Positions 26,970-35,772 of a DNA stretch of 64,000 nt are shown here, one piece after another. Source of the DNA: Kitasatospora sp. MAA4 (lineage in GTDB: Bacteria > Actinomycetota > Actinomycetes > Streptomycetales > Streptomycetaceae); NCBI RefSeq assembly GCF_029893355.1, contig NZ_JARZAI010000007.1:1-64000 (forward strand). Reading direction: 5' to 3'. The notes under the pieces were generated by a model, which had not been told where the DNA came from, made no database searches, and worked only from the letters and a program-made list of their open reading frames with translations. A program made the translations under genes and the position numbers. Position 1 is the first letter of the stretch. Each line of letters opens with the position of its first letter.

Positions 26970-29395
26970 TGGCAGGCCTCGCAGGACTCGGGGTTCTCCA
27001 GGGAGCAGGCGAGCGCTGCCTCCTCCTCCGGAGTGAGGGTGGTCGGGGTGGCCACGGACACCGGCGCGGGGGCGGCGGCACGGGCGGTGCCGGAGGCGGC
27101 CTGGGCGATCCGGGTGGCCGGGCGCGAGCGCAGGTAGTAGGTGGTCTTCAGACCGACCTTCCAGGCGTACGCGTACATCGAGCTGAGCTTGCCGATGGTC
27201 GGCGCAGCCATGAACAGGTTCAGCGACTGGCTCTGGTCGATGTACGGCTGCCGGGCGGCGGCCAGGTCGATCAGCGCGCGCTGCGGCAGCTCCCACGCGG
27301 TGCGGTAGAGCGAGCGGACCTCGGTGGGCAGCCAACCCAGCTCCTGCACCGAGCCGTTGGCCTCGCGCAGCGCGTCCCGGGTCTGCGCGTCCCAGACGCC
27401 CAGGTCCTTCAACTCCCGCACCAGGTACGGGTTGACCTGGAGGAACTCGCCGGACAGGGTCTCCCGCTTGAACAGGTTGGAGACCTGCGGCTCGATGCAC
27501 TCGTAGACGCCGGCGATCGAGGCGATGGTCGCGGTCGGCGCGATCGCCAGGAGCAGCGAGTTGCGCAGGCCGGTGCGGGCGATCGTGGCGCGCAGCGCGT
27601 CCCAGCGCTCCGCCCACTGCGGGGCCGTCTCGAAGTGGTCGATGTGCAGCTGGCCGCGGGCGGCGCGGGTCTCCGCGTACGCCTCGTGGCGGCCCAGCTG
27701 CTCGGCGAGCTCGCTGGAGCGCTCGTAGGCGACCAGCATGATGCGCTCGGAGATCAGCGTGGAGAGCTGCTTGGCCTCGGCGGAGTCGAAGTCGAGCCGG
27801 AGCTTGAAGAAGACGTCCTGAAGACCCATCACGCCCAGGCCCACCGGGCGCCAGCGCGAGTTGGAGGTGCCGGCCTCGGGGGTCGGGTAGAAGTTGATGT
27901 CCACCACGCGGTCCAGGAAGGTCACCGCGGTGCGCACGGTGGAGTCCAGCCGCTCCCAGTCCATCGCGTCGAGCAGGTTGTCGGCGGTGGCGCCGGCGGC
28001 GACGTGCGCGCCCAGGTTGACCGACCCGAGGTTGCAGACGGCGGTCTCGGAGTCGTCCGTGACCTCCAGGATCTCCGTGCAGAGGTTGGACGAGTGGACG
28101 GTCCGGCCGGCCACCGCGGTCTGGTTGGCGGCGCGGTTGGAGGCGTCCTTGAAGGTCATCCAGCCGTTGCCGGTCTGCGCCAGGGTGCGCATCATCCGGG
28201 CGTACAGGGTCTGCGCGGGGATGCTGCGGACGGCCTTGCCCTCGGCCTCGGCCTTCAGGTACGCGGCGTCGAACTCGGCGCCCCACAGGTCGACCAGCTC
28301 GGGCACGTCGGCGGGGGAGAAGAGCGACCAGTCGGTGCCCGCGTTCACCCGGCGCATGAACTCGTCCGGGATCCAGTGCGCGAGGTTGAGGTTGTGGGTG
28401 CGCCGCGCCTCCTCGCCGGTGTTGTCGCGGAGCTCCAGGAACTCCTCGACGTCCGCGTGCCAGGTCTCCAGGTAGACGCAGGCCGCGCCCTTGCGGCGGC
28501 CGCCCTGGTTGACGGCGGCGACCGAGGAGTCCAGCGTGCGCAGGAACGGCACGATGCCGTTGGACTTGCCGTTGGTGCCGCGGATCAGCGAACCGCGCGA
28601 GCGGATCCGGGAGTAGGAGAGTCCGATGCCGCCGGCGTGCTTGGAGAGCCGGGCGATCTGCGCGTAGCGCGAGTAGATCGAGTCCAGGTTGTCCAGCGGC
28701 GAGTCCAGCAGGTAGCAGCTGGACATCTGCGGGTGCTTGGTGCCCGAGTTGAAGAGCGTCGGCGAGGACGGCAGGTAGGACAGCGCGCTCATCAGCGCGT
28801 ACAGCTCGGCGATCTCGCGCACCGACTGCTCGCTGTCGCCGACCGCCAGGCCGCAGGCGACCCGGAGCATGAAGTGCTGCGGGGTCTCGATCACCTTGCG
28901 GGTGATCGGGTGGCGCAGCAGGTAGCGGGACTGCACGGTGCGCAGGCCGAAGTACTCGAAGCGGTCGTCGCCGCGCTGGTCGATCAGCGCGTCCAGCGCG
29001 TCGGCGTGCTTGGCGACGAACGCGGCGGTGCCGGAACCGATCAGGCCCTCGGCGTGGCCGACCGCGATCGACGCGGCGAAGCACACGGCGCCCTGGCCGA
29101 CCGCCTCGTCGGCGATCTCCTGGGCGAGCAGGCGGGCGGCGAGCTTCGAGTACTGCGGGTCCTCGGCGATCATCGACGCGGCGGCCTCGACGGCCAGCCC
29201 GCGCAGCTCCGCGAAGTCGGAACCGGCGTTGCGTCCACGCAGGGCGGCGGCGGCGACGTGGCCGGGGTCCACCTGGGGGAGGTCGCTGCTGCGGTCCGTC
29301 AGCAGGCGCAGGAGTGCTGCTCCAGGGTCCGACTTGGCGGTGGGGTCGGAGCTGGATCCCTGAGCGGGCAGGGTGACTGAGGCAGCGGTGGTCAA
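26966..29395 (-). CDS. nrdA: Class Ia ribonucleotide reductase, alpha subunit
   Basis: The 809-residue catalytic subunit reducing ribonucleoside diphosphates. Seen motifs: SSCYLLDSPLDNLDSIY, NLCTEILE with NLGSVNL (active-site region), RPVGLGVMGLQD, and a C-terminal CEAC redox pair for thioredoxin. A rare TTG start at 29395 is chosen because GGAGAGAG lies 5-12 nt upstream and the extension above it reads through the riboswitch. The gene is first in the nrdAB operon. The organism probably also has a B12-dependent class II enzyme, which is why cobalamin would switch this operon off. Confidence 0.95.
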   Translation of the reverse strand: MTTAASVTLPAQGSSSDPTAKSDPGAALLRLLTDRSSDLPQVDPGHVAAAALRGRNAGSDFAELRGLAVEAAASMIAEDPQYSKLAARLLAQEIADEAVGQGAVCFAASIAVGHAEGLIGSGTAAFVAKHADALDALIDQRGDDRFEYFGLRTVQSRYLLRHPITRKVIETPQHFMLRVACGLAVGDSEQSVREIAELYALMSALSYLPSSPTLFNSGTKHPQMSSCYLLDSPLDNLDSIYSRYAQIARLSKHAGGIGLSYSRIRSRGSLIRGTNGKSNGIVPFLRTLDSSVAAVNQGGRRKGAACVYLETWHADVEEFLELRDNTGEEARRTHNLNLAHWIPDEFMRRVNAGTDWSLFSPADVPELVDLWGAEFDAAYLKAEAEGKAVRSIPAQTLYARMMRTLAQTGNGWMTFKDASNRAANQTAVAGRTVHSSNLCTEILEVTDDSETAVCNLGSVNLGAHVAAGATADNLLDAMDWERLDSTVRTAVTFLDRVVDINFYPTPEAGTSNSRWRPVGLGVMGLQDVFFKLRLDFDSAEAKQLSTLISERIMLVAYERSSELAEQLGRHEAYAETRAARGQLHIDHFETAPQWAERWDALRATIARTGLRNSLLLAIAPTATIASIAGVYECIEPQVSNLFKRETLSGEFLQVNPYLVRELKDLGVWDAQTRDALREANGSVQELGWLPTEVRSLYRTAWELPQRALIDLAAARQPYIDQSQSLNLFMAAPTIGKLSSMYAYAWKVGLKTTYYLRSRPATRIAQAASGTARAAAPAPVSVATPTTLTPEEEAALACSLENPESCEACQ

Positions 29396-29542
29396 GGCGC
29401 TCTCTCCTGGCGACGGCAGCGAATGAGACACCGGACCGGCGCGGGGCAGGGCAGGGGAGCGCGGCGCGCCCACTCGAACGGTGGCGCGCAACGGCGGCAT
29501 CCCCGGCCCACCCGCGAGGCCCGGAAAACTGAGTCGTGCGGC

Positions 29543-29670
29543 AAGGCTTCTGCGGGGAAGCCTGTGGCACACCGTCGGCAGGTAATCGGACTCGCGGCCG
29601 GATAGGGCACCGGCCGCTCACCGCTGCGGGGCAGCCCCGGATTCGCACCGGGTTCCCCTGCGTCGACAGC
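29543..29670 (-). promoter_or_regulatory. Cobalamin (adenosylcobalamin) riboswitch of nrdAB
   Basis: On the reverse strand the leader contains GGGAACCCGGTGCGAATCCG, then GGCTGCCCCGCAGCGGTGAG, then the B12 box GAGTCCGATTACCTGCC, in the correct order. The outer stem pairs GTCG.GCAG near 29666 with CTGCCGAC near 29576. A short hairpin (29544-29550 with 29557-29563) follows the box and could be the regulatory kissing-loop stem. The nrdAB operon of S. coelicolor has the same device. Confidence 0.93.
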
Positions 29671-29677
29671 GAGAGTG

Positions 29678-29724
29678 AGCATACATGTAGTGCTACCCCT
29701 GGTGCGCAGCACCACATGTAGTGT
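29678..29724 (-). promoter_or_regulatory. Two NrdR boxes in the nrdAB promoter
   Basis: Two imperfect palindromes centred on ACATGT (29678-29693 and 29709-29724) have the NrdR-box pattern of ACACTACATGTGGTGC. Their centres are 31 bp apart, three helical turns, the spacing NrdR needs. The 168 bp beyond, up to the acetyltransferase stop at 29893, shows nothing else clear. Confidence 0.9.
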
Positions 29725-29892
29725 TGCGTGCCGTGTTGGGGCCAATACCAGATGGCGGGGCGGTCGGCTGTTGGCGGGGACGGGGTGGCCGTTCTGGTTC
29801 CCCGGATCGGCCGTGTATCGGGTGCGGATTCGGGGCGGATCGGGGTTGGATCGGGGGGAGCGGGGGCAGTTCCGGGGGTGTCTCGAGGCCCG

Positions 29893-30405
29893 TCAGAAGG
29901 CCAGGCTGTAGACCCAGAGCGGGTGGCCGGGGCGCGGGTACCAGTCGCGCTCGGGGCTGCGGTGGAACCCGAGGCGTTCGTATATGCGGTGCGCGGCGGT
30001 CATCGCGGGGCGGGTGGAGAAGGCCATTCCGGCCAATCCGAGTTCGCGGCTGCGGGTGACGCAGGCGCGGACCAGGGCGTCCCCGACACCCCGGCCGCGG
30101 GCGTCGGCCGCTGCGGCCAGCATCCGCATCTCGCCCTCCTGGGGAGTGGCGATGTCCGCCCACTCGGTGCCGCCGACGGCGAAGGTCACGCAGCCGAGGA
30201 GCCGCCCGGACGGTCCGCGCGAGAGGTCGGCCGGGTCGACGGCGACGAGGAGCTCGGCCTCCGCGGCGCGGCGGCGGGCGTCGCGGAGCAGGGTGACGTA
30301 GTCCGCGTCCGGTCGGGTGTGGCCGTCGCCCACGAAGGCTTCGACGGTGACTGCGCCCGCGGCATCGAGGTCTTCGGCGAGGGCGGTGCGGATGAGGATG
30401 TCCAT
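29893..30405 (-). CDS. GNAT-family N-acetyltransferase
   Basis: A 170-residue acetyltransferase. The acetyl-CoA motif is MLAAAADARGRGVGDALV, followed by the GMAFSTRPAMTAAHRIYERLGF motif B region; both are intact. The substrate is unknown. ATG at 30405 gives the normal RTALAEDLDAAGAV start of the fold. It stands alone, downstream of a nitroreductase-like gene on the same strand. Confidence 0.85.
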   Translation of the reverse strand: MDILIRTALAEDLDAAGAVTVEAFVGDGHTRPDADYVTLLRDARRRAAEAELLVAVDPADLSRGPSGRLLGCVTFAVGGTEWADIATPQEGEMRMLAAAADARGRGVGDALVRACVTRSRELGLAGMAFSTRPAMTAAHRIYERLGFHRSPERDWYPRPGHPLWVYSLAF

Positions 30406-30451
30406 CGGACCAGTGTGCCAAGGCGCCGCCGGTGGGCGGCGGCGCGGTGGG

Positions 30452-30477
30452 CCTCCCCCCGGAGGGGAGGGGGGAGG
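30452..30477 (-). terminator. GC-only hairpin after the Ddn-like gene
   Basis: CCTCCCCCC (30452-30460) pairs with GGGGGGAGG (30469-30477), immediately after the stop codon at 30483 on the reverse strand. No U tract follows. Confidence 0.45.
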
Positions 30478-30482
30478 GGGCT

Positions 30483-30956
30483 TCAGGGGCTGGTGATCCG
30501 GAACACCGGGTAGCCCGGGGCGATGCGCAGCAGTTCGGCGTCGGGTGCGTCCGGGCCGACGCCCTGGAAGAAGGCGCCGACCTCGAACTTCCAGCGCGTG
30601 AGGTAGGCGCGGAGCACGTCCGGCTTCTCGCTGTCGGCAAGTTCGGTGGCGCTGAAGGTCTCGGCCCGGCGGCCCAGTCGCAGTTCGCCGGTGCCGATGG
30701 CGCGCAGGTTGCGCACCCACTGGGTGTGGCCGCGGGGAGCGACCAGGTAGCGGGTGCCCTCGTGGGTGAGGACGTTGACCGGGGTGGTGCGCCACTCCCC
30801 GCTCTTGCGGCCGCGGACGGCCAGCACCCGCGAGCCCCAGAAGCTGAGGCCGGCCTTGGTGAGCGCCACCATGATGCGGTTGCTGATGCGTAGGGCGCGG
30901 CCGCCGGAGTAGATGTAGCGCGGTGCGTCGGGCTGGGAGGCCGGGGTCCGGGACAT
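30483..30956 (-). CDS. Deazaflavin (F420)-dependent nitroreductase-family protein
   Basis: A 157-residue split-barrel protein of the Ddn/FDOR family that uses F420H2 to reduce diverse substrates. The family pattern is clear: GRKSGEWRTTPVNVLTHEG, RYLVAPRGHTQWVRNLRA, then a beta-rich C-terminus. Substrate unknown. Start at 30956 faces the divergent TetR gene across 163 bp with two strong palindromic operators, so it is almost certainly the target of that regulator. Confidence 0.87.
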   Translation of the reverse strand: MSRTPASQPDAPRYIYSGGRALRISNRIMVALTKAGLSFWGSRVLAVRGRKSGEWRTTPVNVLTHEGTRYLVAPRGHTQWVRNLRAIGTGELRLGRRAETFSATELADSEKPDVLRAYLTRWKFEVGAFFQGVGPDAPDAELLRIAPGYPVFRITSP

Positions 30957-30985
30957 CGCGGGGCTCCTTGGTGAGCGGTGAACTC

Positions 30986-31060
30986 AAACGAGAGCAGTGC
31001 TCTCGTTTCGGTGCACTGAACTCTTCCACTGCCGGAGATGCGAGTCAAGAGCAGTGCTCT
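30986..31060. promoter_or_regulatory. Paired TetR-type operators
   Basis: A perfect 23-bp palindrome with 11-bp arms (30986-31008, core AGAGCAGTGCTCT at 30991-31003) is followed by a second copy of the same 13-bp core at 31048-31060, 57 bp on. Both copies are trailed by CGTTTCGGTGCA. They lie between divergent Ddn-like and TetR genes. Confidence 0.85.
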
Positions 31061-31119
31061 CGTTTCGGTGCAGTGCTTCGATTCGCGTCTGCTGCTCTGA
31101 TTTGTGGCAGGCTGTTCGC

Positions 31120-31959
31120 ATGGCAGCGATTCGAACCGCCCGAGAGCGGGCGCGCGAGGAACTCACCCGCGAGATCAAGGACGAGGCACGGCGGCAGCTC
31201 GGGGTGGAGGGGGCCCAACAGCTCTCGGTGCGCGCGGTCGCCCGGGAGCTGGGTATGGCCTCGTCCGCGCTCTACCGGTACTTCCCGAGCCGCGACGAGC
31301 TGCTCACCGCGCTGATCATGGACGCCTACATCTCCCTCGCGGACTCCGCCGAGCAGGCGGTGGCCGCAGCGCGAGCCGCCGCGGGTCAGCCCGCAGCCGG
31401 CCGGCCGGGCGCCGCTCAGCCGGTGGTGGGCGGGTCGGCCGTGGGCGGGCTGGCAGCGGGCGGGCCGGGCGCCGGCCGGGCCGCTGCCCGCGAGGCGGCC
31501 GGGCAGGCGGTGCGCCCCTGCTGGCGGGCGTTCTGCGGAGCCGTCCGGGACTGGGCACGCGAACACCCGCACGAGTACGCGCTGATCTACGGCACACCGG
31601 TGCCCGGCTACCACGCGCCGCAGGAGACCATCGAGCTTGCGGTCCGCCTCCCGCTCACGCTGCTCGACCTGGTCCGCCCGGCCGCCGGGCGCCTGGAGGC
31701 CCCGGCCGGCCGGCCCGTACCGCCGGTGTTCTCGGCCCAGTTGGCGGCGCTCGCCGCCCAGTACGCGCCCGAGCTCCCACAGGCCGCTCTCGCGCGGGTG
31801 ATGGTGGCCTGGACGCAGCTCTTCGGCATGATCAGCTTCGAGCTCTTCGGTCACCTGGCCGGCTCGGCCGATCCGGCCGACGAGTTCTTCGCGCACGCGG
31901 TGGAGCAGATGGCCGACTTCGTCGGCCTGCCGGCCGGGGACCAGCCCAAGGAGATGTGA
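31120..31959 (+). CDS. TetR-family transcriptional regulator
   Basis: A 279-residue repressor. The N-terminal helix-turn-helix reads LSVRAVARELGMASSALYRYFPSRDELL, as in TetR proteins; the C-terminal part (WRAFCGAVRDWAREHPHEYALIYG) matches the WHG-type ligand domain. An Ala/Gly-rich insert (about residues 85-125) separates the two. ATG at 31120 is preferred to an upstream in-frame start at 30997 that lies inside the operator. It is divergent from the F420-dependent oxidoreductase gene and probably represses both. Confidence 0.9.
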   Translation: MAAIRTARERAREELTREIKDEARRQLGVEGAQQLSVRAVARELGMASSALYRYFPSRDELLTALIMDAYISLADSAEQAVAAARAAAGQPAAGRPGAAQPVVGGSAVGGLAAGGPGAGRAAAREAAGQAVRPCWRAFCGAVRDWAREHPHEYALIYGTPVPGYHAPQETIELAVRLPLTLLDLVRPAAGRLEAPAGRPVPPVFSAQLAALAAQYAPELPQAALARVMVAWTQLFGMISFELFGHLAGSADPADEFFAHAVEQMADFVGLPAGDQPKEM

Positions 31960-32031
31960 CCCAGCGGTGTGACCCAGGTCACCGGGAAAGGGTGACAGGG
32001 TGTTGTCGCGGTCGGCTGCGACTGTCGACGC

Positions 32032-32982
32032 ATGACGACGATGACGAAGATGACGAAGACGGACGAGGACTGCCTCGCCGAAACCCTGGCATTCAACGAC
32101 CAGTTCGCGGCTGCTGCCGCGAGCCGTCCAGCGCGCGGGCAGGCGCCGGACGCGGCCCTGATGGCGCTCCTGCGGCGCAACCGGCTCGGTGGCGACACGC
32201 CACCGGTACGACTGCCGCAGGGCCAGGACCGCGTCGTCGCGGGCGGGGTGAAGGTCCGGGCGTTCGTGCCGGATCGCGTCGACGGCGTGTACCTGCACAT
32301 CCACGGCGGCGGTTGGGCGTTCGGCTCCGCGGACGGGCAGGACGAGCGGCTCTGGCAGCTTGCCGTGCAGGCGCGGCTGGCCGTGCTGAGCGTGGACTAC
32401 CGCCTGGCGCCGGAGCACCCGTTCCCGGCCGGCCCCGACGACTGCGAGGCGGCCGCCCGGTGGCTGGTGGACCACGCCGCGACCGAGTTCGGTACCCGAC
32501 GGCTGCTGATCGGTGGCGAATCGGCCGGCGCCCACCTGAGCGTGCTGACCCTGCTGCGCCTTCGCGACCGGCACGGCATCACCGGCGCGTTCCGGGCCGC
32601 CCACCTGCTGTTCGGCCCGTACGACCTGTCGATGACGCCCAGCCAGCGGTCGTTCGGGTCCAGGCAGCTGTTGACCAACACCGACTCGCTGCGCGGCAGT
32701 TACGAACTCTTCACGCCGGGCATGGGGGCGGAGCAGCGTCGCGGCCCGGAGGTCTCGCCGCTCTTCGCCGACCTGGCAGGCCTGCCGCCCGCCCGGATCG
32801 TCGTCGGGACCGAGGATCCGCTGCTGGACGACTCGCTCTTTCTGGCCGGGCGGTGGCAGGCGGCCGGGGCGCCCGTGCAACTCGGCGTCGTCGCCGGCGC
32901 GATGCACGGCTTCACGTTGTTCCCGTTGACCGTCGCCGAGCGCGAACTGCGGCGTACGCAGGAGTTCCTGGCCGCCGCGTGA
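32032..32982 (+). CDS. Alpha/beta-hydrolase of the hormone-sensitive lipase family
   Basis: A 316-residue esterase, family IV. HIHGGGWAFG forms the oxyanion hole; GESAGAHLS holds the nucleophile Ser; VGTEDPLLDD holds the Asp and AMHGF the His. The usual YRLAPEHPFP motif is intact. The natural ester is unknown. It follows the TetR gene by 72 nt and precedes a WYL regulator by 16 nt, so it may share a transcript with the latter. Confidence 0.9.
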   Translation: MTTMTKMTKTDEDCLAETLAFNDQFAAAAASRPARGQAPDAALMALLRRNRLGGDTPPVRLPQGQDRVVAGGVKVRAFVPDRVDGVYLHIHGGGWAFGSADGQDERLWQLAVQARLAVLSVDYRLAPEHPFPAGPDDCEAAARWLVDHAATEFGTRRLLIGGESAGAHLSVLTLLRLRDRHGITGAFRAAHLLFGPYDLSMTPSQRSFGSRQLLTNTDSLRGSYELFTPGMGAEQRRGPEVSPLFADLAGLPPARIVVGTEDPLLDDSLFLAGRWQAAGAPVQLGVVAGAMHGFTLFPLTVAERELRRTQEFLAAA

Positions 32983-32998
32983 CGGTACCGTCAGCCTC

Positions 32999-33730
32999 AT
33001 GAACCGCACTGCTCGGCTGTATGCGCTGGTGGAGGAGTTGCGCGCGGCGGCGCCGCGGCCGGTGACGGTCGCGAAGCTCGCCGCGCGGTTCGAGGTCGCC
33101 GCGCGGACGGTGCAGCGTGATCTTCAGGCTCTGATGGAGGCCGGTGTCCCGGTGCGCACCACGCCCGGGCGAGGCGGGGGTTGGTCGATCGACCCGGCGA
33201 TGACGCTCCCCCCGATCCGGTTCACCGCCGATGAGGCCTCGGCGCTGGTCGCCGCGCTTGCCATGGCCGACGCCTCGGCCCCCTACGCCGGTGCGGCCCG
33301 TACGGCATCGCAGAAGATCGCGGCCTCGATGACCGGTCCCGCCTCGGTGGCGGCCCAGGAGCTCGCCGCGCGGATTGTCACGCTGCCGGCTCGGACCGCG
33401 GAGTCGATCCGGACCGCAGTGGAACAGGCCCTCACCGAACGCATGGTGCTGCACCTGTCCTACGCCGACGCGGCAGGGCGCGAGAGCGACCGCGTCGTGG
33501 AACCGGCCGGACTGCTCACCACCGACGGCCGGTGGTACCTCATCGCCTGGTGCCGCACTCGGCGGGCCGGCCGAGGCTTCCGGCTGGACCGCATCACGGC
33601 GGCGGCTCCGACCGGTGAGCAGGCGCCGCCGCACGACCTGGCCGGCCTGCTGCTCGGTTCGGCCGCCGCCGGCGCGGTGATGCCCACCACGCTGGCCTCA
33701 CTGGCGCCGGTGGTGCCGGCCGCGCGGTAG
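32999..33730 (+). CDS. WYL-domain transcriptional regulator (YafY type)
   Basis: A 243-residue regulator. Residues 1-60 form an HTH_11 winged helix (VTVAKLAARFEVAARTVQRDLQALMEAGVPV); residues about 140-205 form a WYL ligand domain (VEPAGLLTTDGRWYLIAWCRTR). WYL domains sense small molecules or nucleic-acid fragments. It lies 16 nt after the esterase gene, so the esterase is a likely target. No cognate operator was recognised. Confidence 0.88.
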   Translation: MNRTARLYALVEELRAAAPRPVTVAKLAARFEVAARTVQRDLQALMEAGVPVRTTPGRGGGWSIDPAMTLPPIRFTADEASALVAALAMADASAPYAGAARTASQKIAASMTGPASVAAQELAARIVTLPARTAESIRTAVEQALTERMVLHLSYADAAGRESDRVVEPAGLLTTDGRWYLIAWCRTRRAGRGFRLDRITAAAPTGEQAPPHDLAGLLLGSAAAGAVMPTTLASLAPVVPAAR

Positions 33731-33767
33731 TGGGGTGCCGCGCGGCCGGCGGTAGGAGGGCCGGAGC

Positions 33768-35483
33768 TCAGATCGGCAGGGACCAGGCCTGGTTGGCCTG
33801 GCCGGTGCCGCAGGTCCAGGTGTCGAGCCGGGTCCCGTCGGCGGCGCCGCCGCCGTAGACGTCCAGGCAGAGGCCGGACGCGGCGTTCACCAGGGTCCCG
33901 TCCGGCTGGGCGGTCCACTGCTGACCGCTGCTCCCGGAGCAGGACGACAGGACCGCCCAGGAGCCCGCTGAAGTCCCGGACGCGGTGAGGCACTTGCCCA
34001 TGGTCTGGACGGTGTTGCCGGCGCTCAGGGTCCACCGCTGGTTGGCGTTCCCGGTGCAGCTGTAGAGGATCACCGGGTTGCCGTCGGTGGTGGCGCTGTT
34101 GGAGTCGTCCGCGCACTTGGCGCCGTTGCCGGTCAGCTGGCCGGTCGGGACGGCCGCCGCGCAGCCGTGCGCGGTGAGCCGCCAGACGGCCGTGCCGTGG
34201 GCCGGCACGGTGGCGGTCAGAGCCGAGGACGTGGTCGAACTCGCGCCCGTCCACAGGTCCTTGGCGCTGACCGTGCAGCCGGGCAGGCCGACGGAGGCGA
34301 GCGTGGTGCTGATCGAGCGCGCCGAGGAGGACCGGTTGAGGACGGCCACCGCCCGGTCGCCGTTGGCCAGCGGGCGGGCCAGCACGTCGGTCGTCGCGGT
34401 GCTGGAGACGACGCCGGCCTGGTGGCCCGCGCTGTCCTGGTCCACCGCGACCAGGTCGCTGTTCCCGATCGCGGCGACGGCGGCCGGGGAGAGGGCGGAG
34501 ACGTCGGAGGAGAGGATCAGCGGCGCGGCCATCATCGACCAGAGGGCGACCTGGCTGCGCGACTCGTCGGCGGTCAGGCCGCTGTCACCGGCGATCAGGA
34601 AATCCGGGTCGTTCCAGTTGCCGGGGTGGGCGTAGCGGCCGATCCAGCGGTTGTAGCCGTAGTTGGAGAGCACCGAGCTCCACCGGGAGGCGTTCGGCTT
34701 GGTCGCGTCGTAGGTCGCGATGTCCCAGCCCTCGCGCCAGAGTTGGCCGTCCTGGCCGACCCAGCCCAGGACCGAGAACCAACTCGGGTTGCCCCACTCG
34801 GCGTCCTGGAAGTAGGCGGGGGCGGACTCGGAGAAGACGATGTCGCGTCCGCTGCCGCGCAGCGCGGCGGACTGGGCGTCGTAGGCCTGGCGGTAGGACT
34901 GCTCCTGGGTCTGGCCGGGGGCGGCCCAGACGTTGCAGCCGTCCAGTTTGAGGTAGTCGACGCCCCAGGAGGCGAAGGTGGCCGCGTCCTGGGCGAAGTG
35001 GTCGGCGCCGCCGCCCTGCGGCTGCCCGCTGCCGGGGTAGCCGCCGCAGGTGGACGAGCCGGCGTCCTCGTAGATGCCGAACTTCAGGCCCCGGTCGTGC
35101 AGGTAGCTGCCCAACCAGGCCATCCCGTGCGGGAACTTGACCGGGTCGGCGACCAGGTTGCCGGCGCTGTCGCGGCTGCCGGCCATCCAGCAGTCGTCGA
35201 CGGTCACGGTGGTGTAGCCCTTGGCGGCGAGGCCGGTGCTGACCAGGGCGTCGGCGTTGGAGGTGATGGTCTGCTCGGTGATGCCGCACTGGTAGTGGGC
35301 CCAGTCGTTCCAGCCCATCGGCGGTGTCGGGGCGAGGAGTTGTGAGGAGGCGGCCTCGGGCTGCGGGGCGATGTACTGGGCAGGCGCGGCTGCTGCCGTT
35401 CCCAGTGGGAGGGCGGAGAGGGCGAGCGCGGCCAGTGCGGTGGTGCTGAGCAGGCGGCGCAGAGTGCTGCGAACCGGTGGCAC
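33768..35483 (-). CDS. Secreted GH27 alpha-galactosidase with ricin-type lectin domain
   Basis: A 571-residue secreted enzyme. The signal peptide (LLSTTALAALALSALPLG) is followed by the GH27 barrel from PPMGWNDW; the nucleophile Asp is in YLKLDGC and the acid Asp in NWNDPDFL. A beta-sandwich domain follows, then a ricin B/CBM13 trefoil (about 445-571) with three QxW motifs (NQRW, GQQW, NQAW). It probably removes terminal alpha-galactose from plant polysaccharides. GTG at 35483 is chosen because GGAAGGAG precedes it and the signal peptide then starts correctly; the longer frame would add 46 unlikely residues. Confidence 0.93.
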   Translation of the reverse strand: MPPVRSTLRRLLSTTALAALALSALPLGTAAAAPAQYIAPQPEAASSQLLAPTPPMGWNDWAHYQCGITEQTITSNADALVSTGLAAKGYTTVTVDDCWMAGSRDSAGNLVADPVKFPHGMAWLGSYLHDRGLKFGIYEDAGSSTCGGYPGSGQPQGGGADHFAQDAATFASWGVDYLKLDGCNVWAAPGQTQEQSYRQAYDAQSAALRGSGRDIVFSESAPAYFQDAEWGNPSWFSVLGWVGQDGQLWREGWDIATYDATKPNASRWSSVLSNYGYNRWIGRYAHPGNWNDPDFLIAGDSGLTADESRSQVALWSMMAAPLILSSDVSALSPAAVAAIGNSDLVAVDQDSAGHQAGVVSSTATTDVLARPLANGDRAVAVLNRSSSARSISTTLASVGLPGCTVSAKDLWTGASSTTSSALTATVPAHGTAVWRLTAHGCAAAVPTGQLTGNGAKCADDSNSATTDGNPVILYSCTGNANQRWTLSAGNTVQTMGKCLTASGTSAGSWAVLSSCSGSSGQQWTAQPDGTLVNAASGLCLDVYGGGAADGTRLDTWTCGTGQANQAWSLPI

Positions 35484-35548
35484 GGAGGCTCCTTCCGGGC
35501 GGCCGTGAAGGCGCCGGGGAAGTGGTCGGGGGGGATGTTCCGAGCGGT

Positions 35549-35590
35549 CTGGTGCGCAACCAGTGCAGCGTTGCTGCGTATTCATGTCAA
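35549..35590 (-). promoter_or_regulatory. Promoter and operator candidates of the alpha-galactosidase gene
   Basis: On the reverse strand a -35-like TTGACA (35585-35590) is followed by GCAGC-AAC-GCTGC and then the palindrome CTGGT-N5-ACCAG (35549-35563). Such paired palindromes are typical of LacI/GntR sugar regulators; none is encoded next door. Confidence 0.5.
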
Positions 35591-35722
35591 TAGAATCGCC
35601 AAACCGCGCACGATTGCGCATGTCATGGAGGCGTCAGAGCGGGCCCGAGGCAGCAGAAGGCCACAGAAACCCATAGAAACCCACAGAAAGGCAGCAGCCG
35701 GCCGGCACAGGAGCAGCAGAAA

Positions 35723-35755
35723 GCCGCGCACCCGACTCCCCAGCGGGTGCGCGGC
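35723..35755 (-). terminator. Terminator of the histidine-phosphatase gene
   Basis: A perfect 12-bp stem (35723-35734 with 35744-35755) followed on the reverse strand by TTTCTGCTGCT, 17 nt after the stop. Three tandem 10-bp repeats of a cacagaaacc type lie at about 35661-35690. Confidence 0.85.
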
Positions 35756-35772
35756 CGGACCGACCAGATGGC

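Noticed and set aside
30997..31119. Longer TetR start at 30997
   Set aside because: It lies inside the operator pair and would add 41 residues, many Cys and Arg, not seen in TetR proteins.
35549..35563. GGTCTGGTGCGCAACCAG as a dre operator
   Set aside because: Only one half resembles dre; the symmetric part is CTGGT-N5-ACCAG, a different palindrome.
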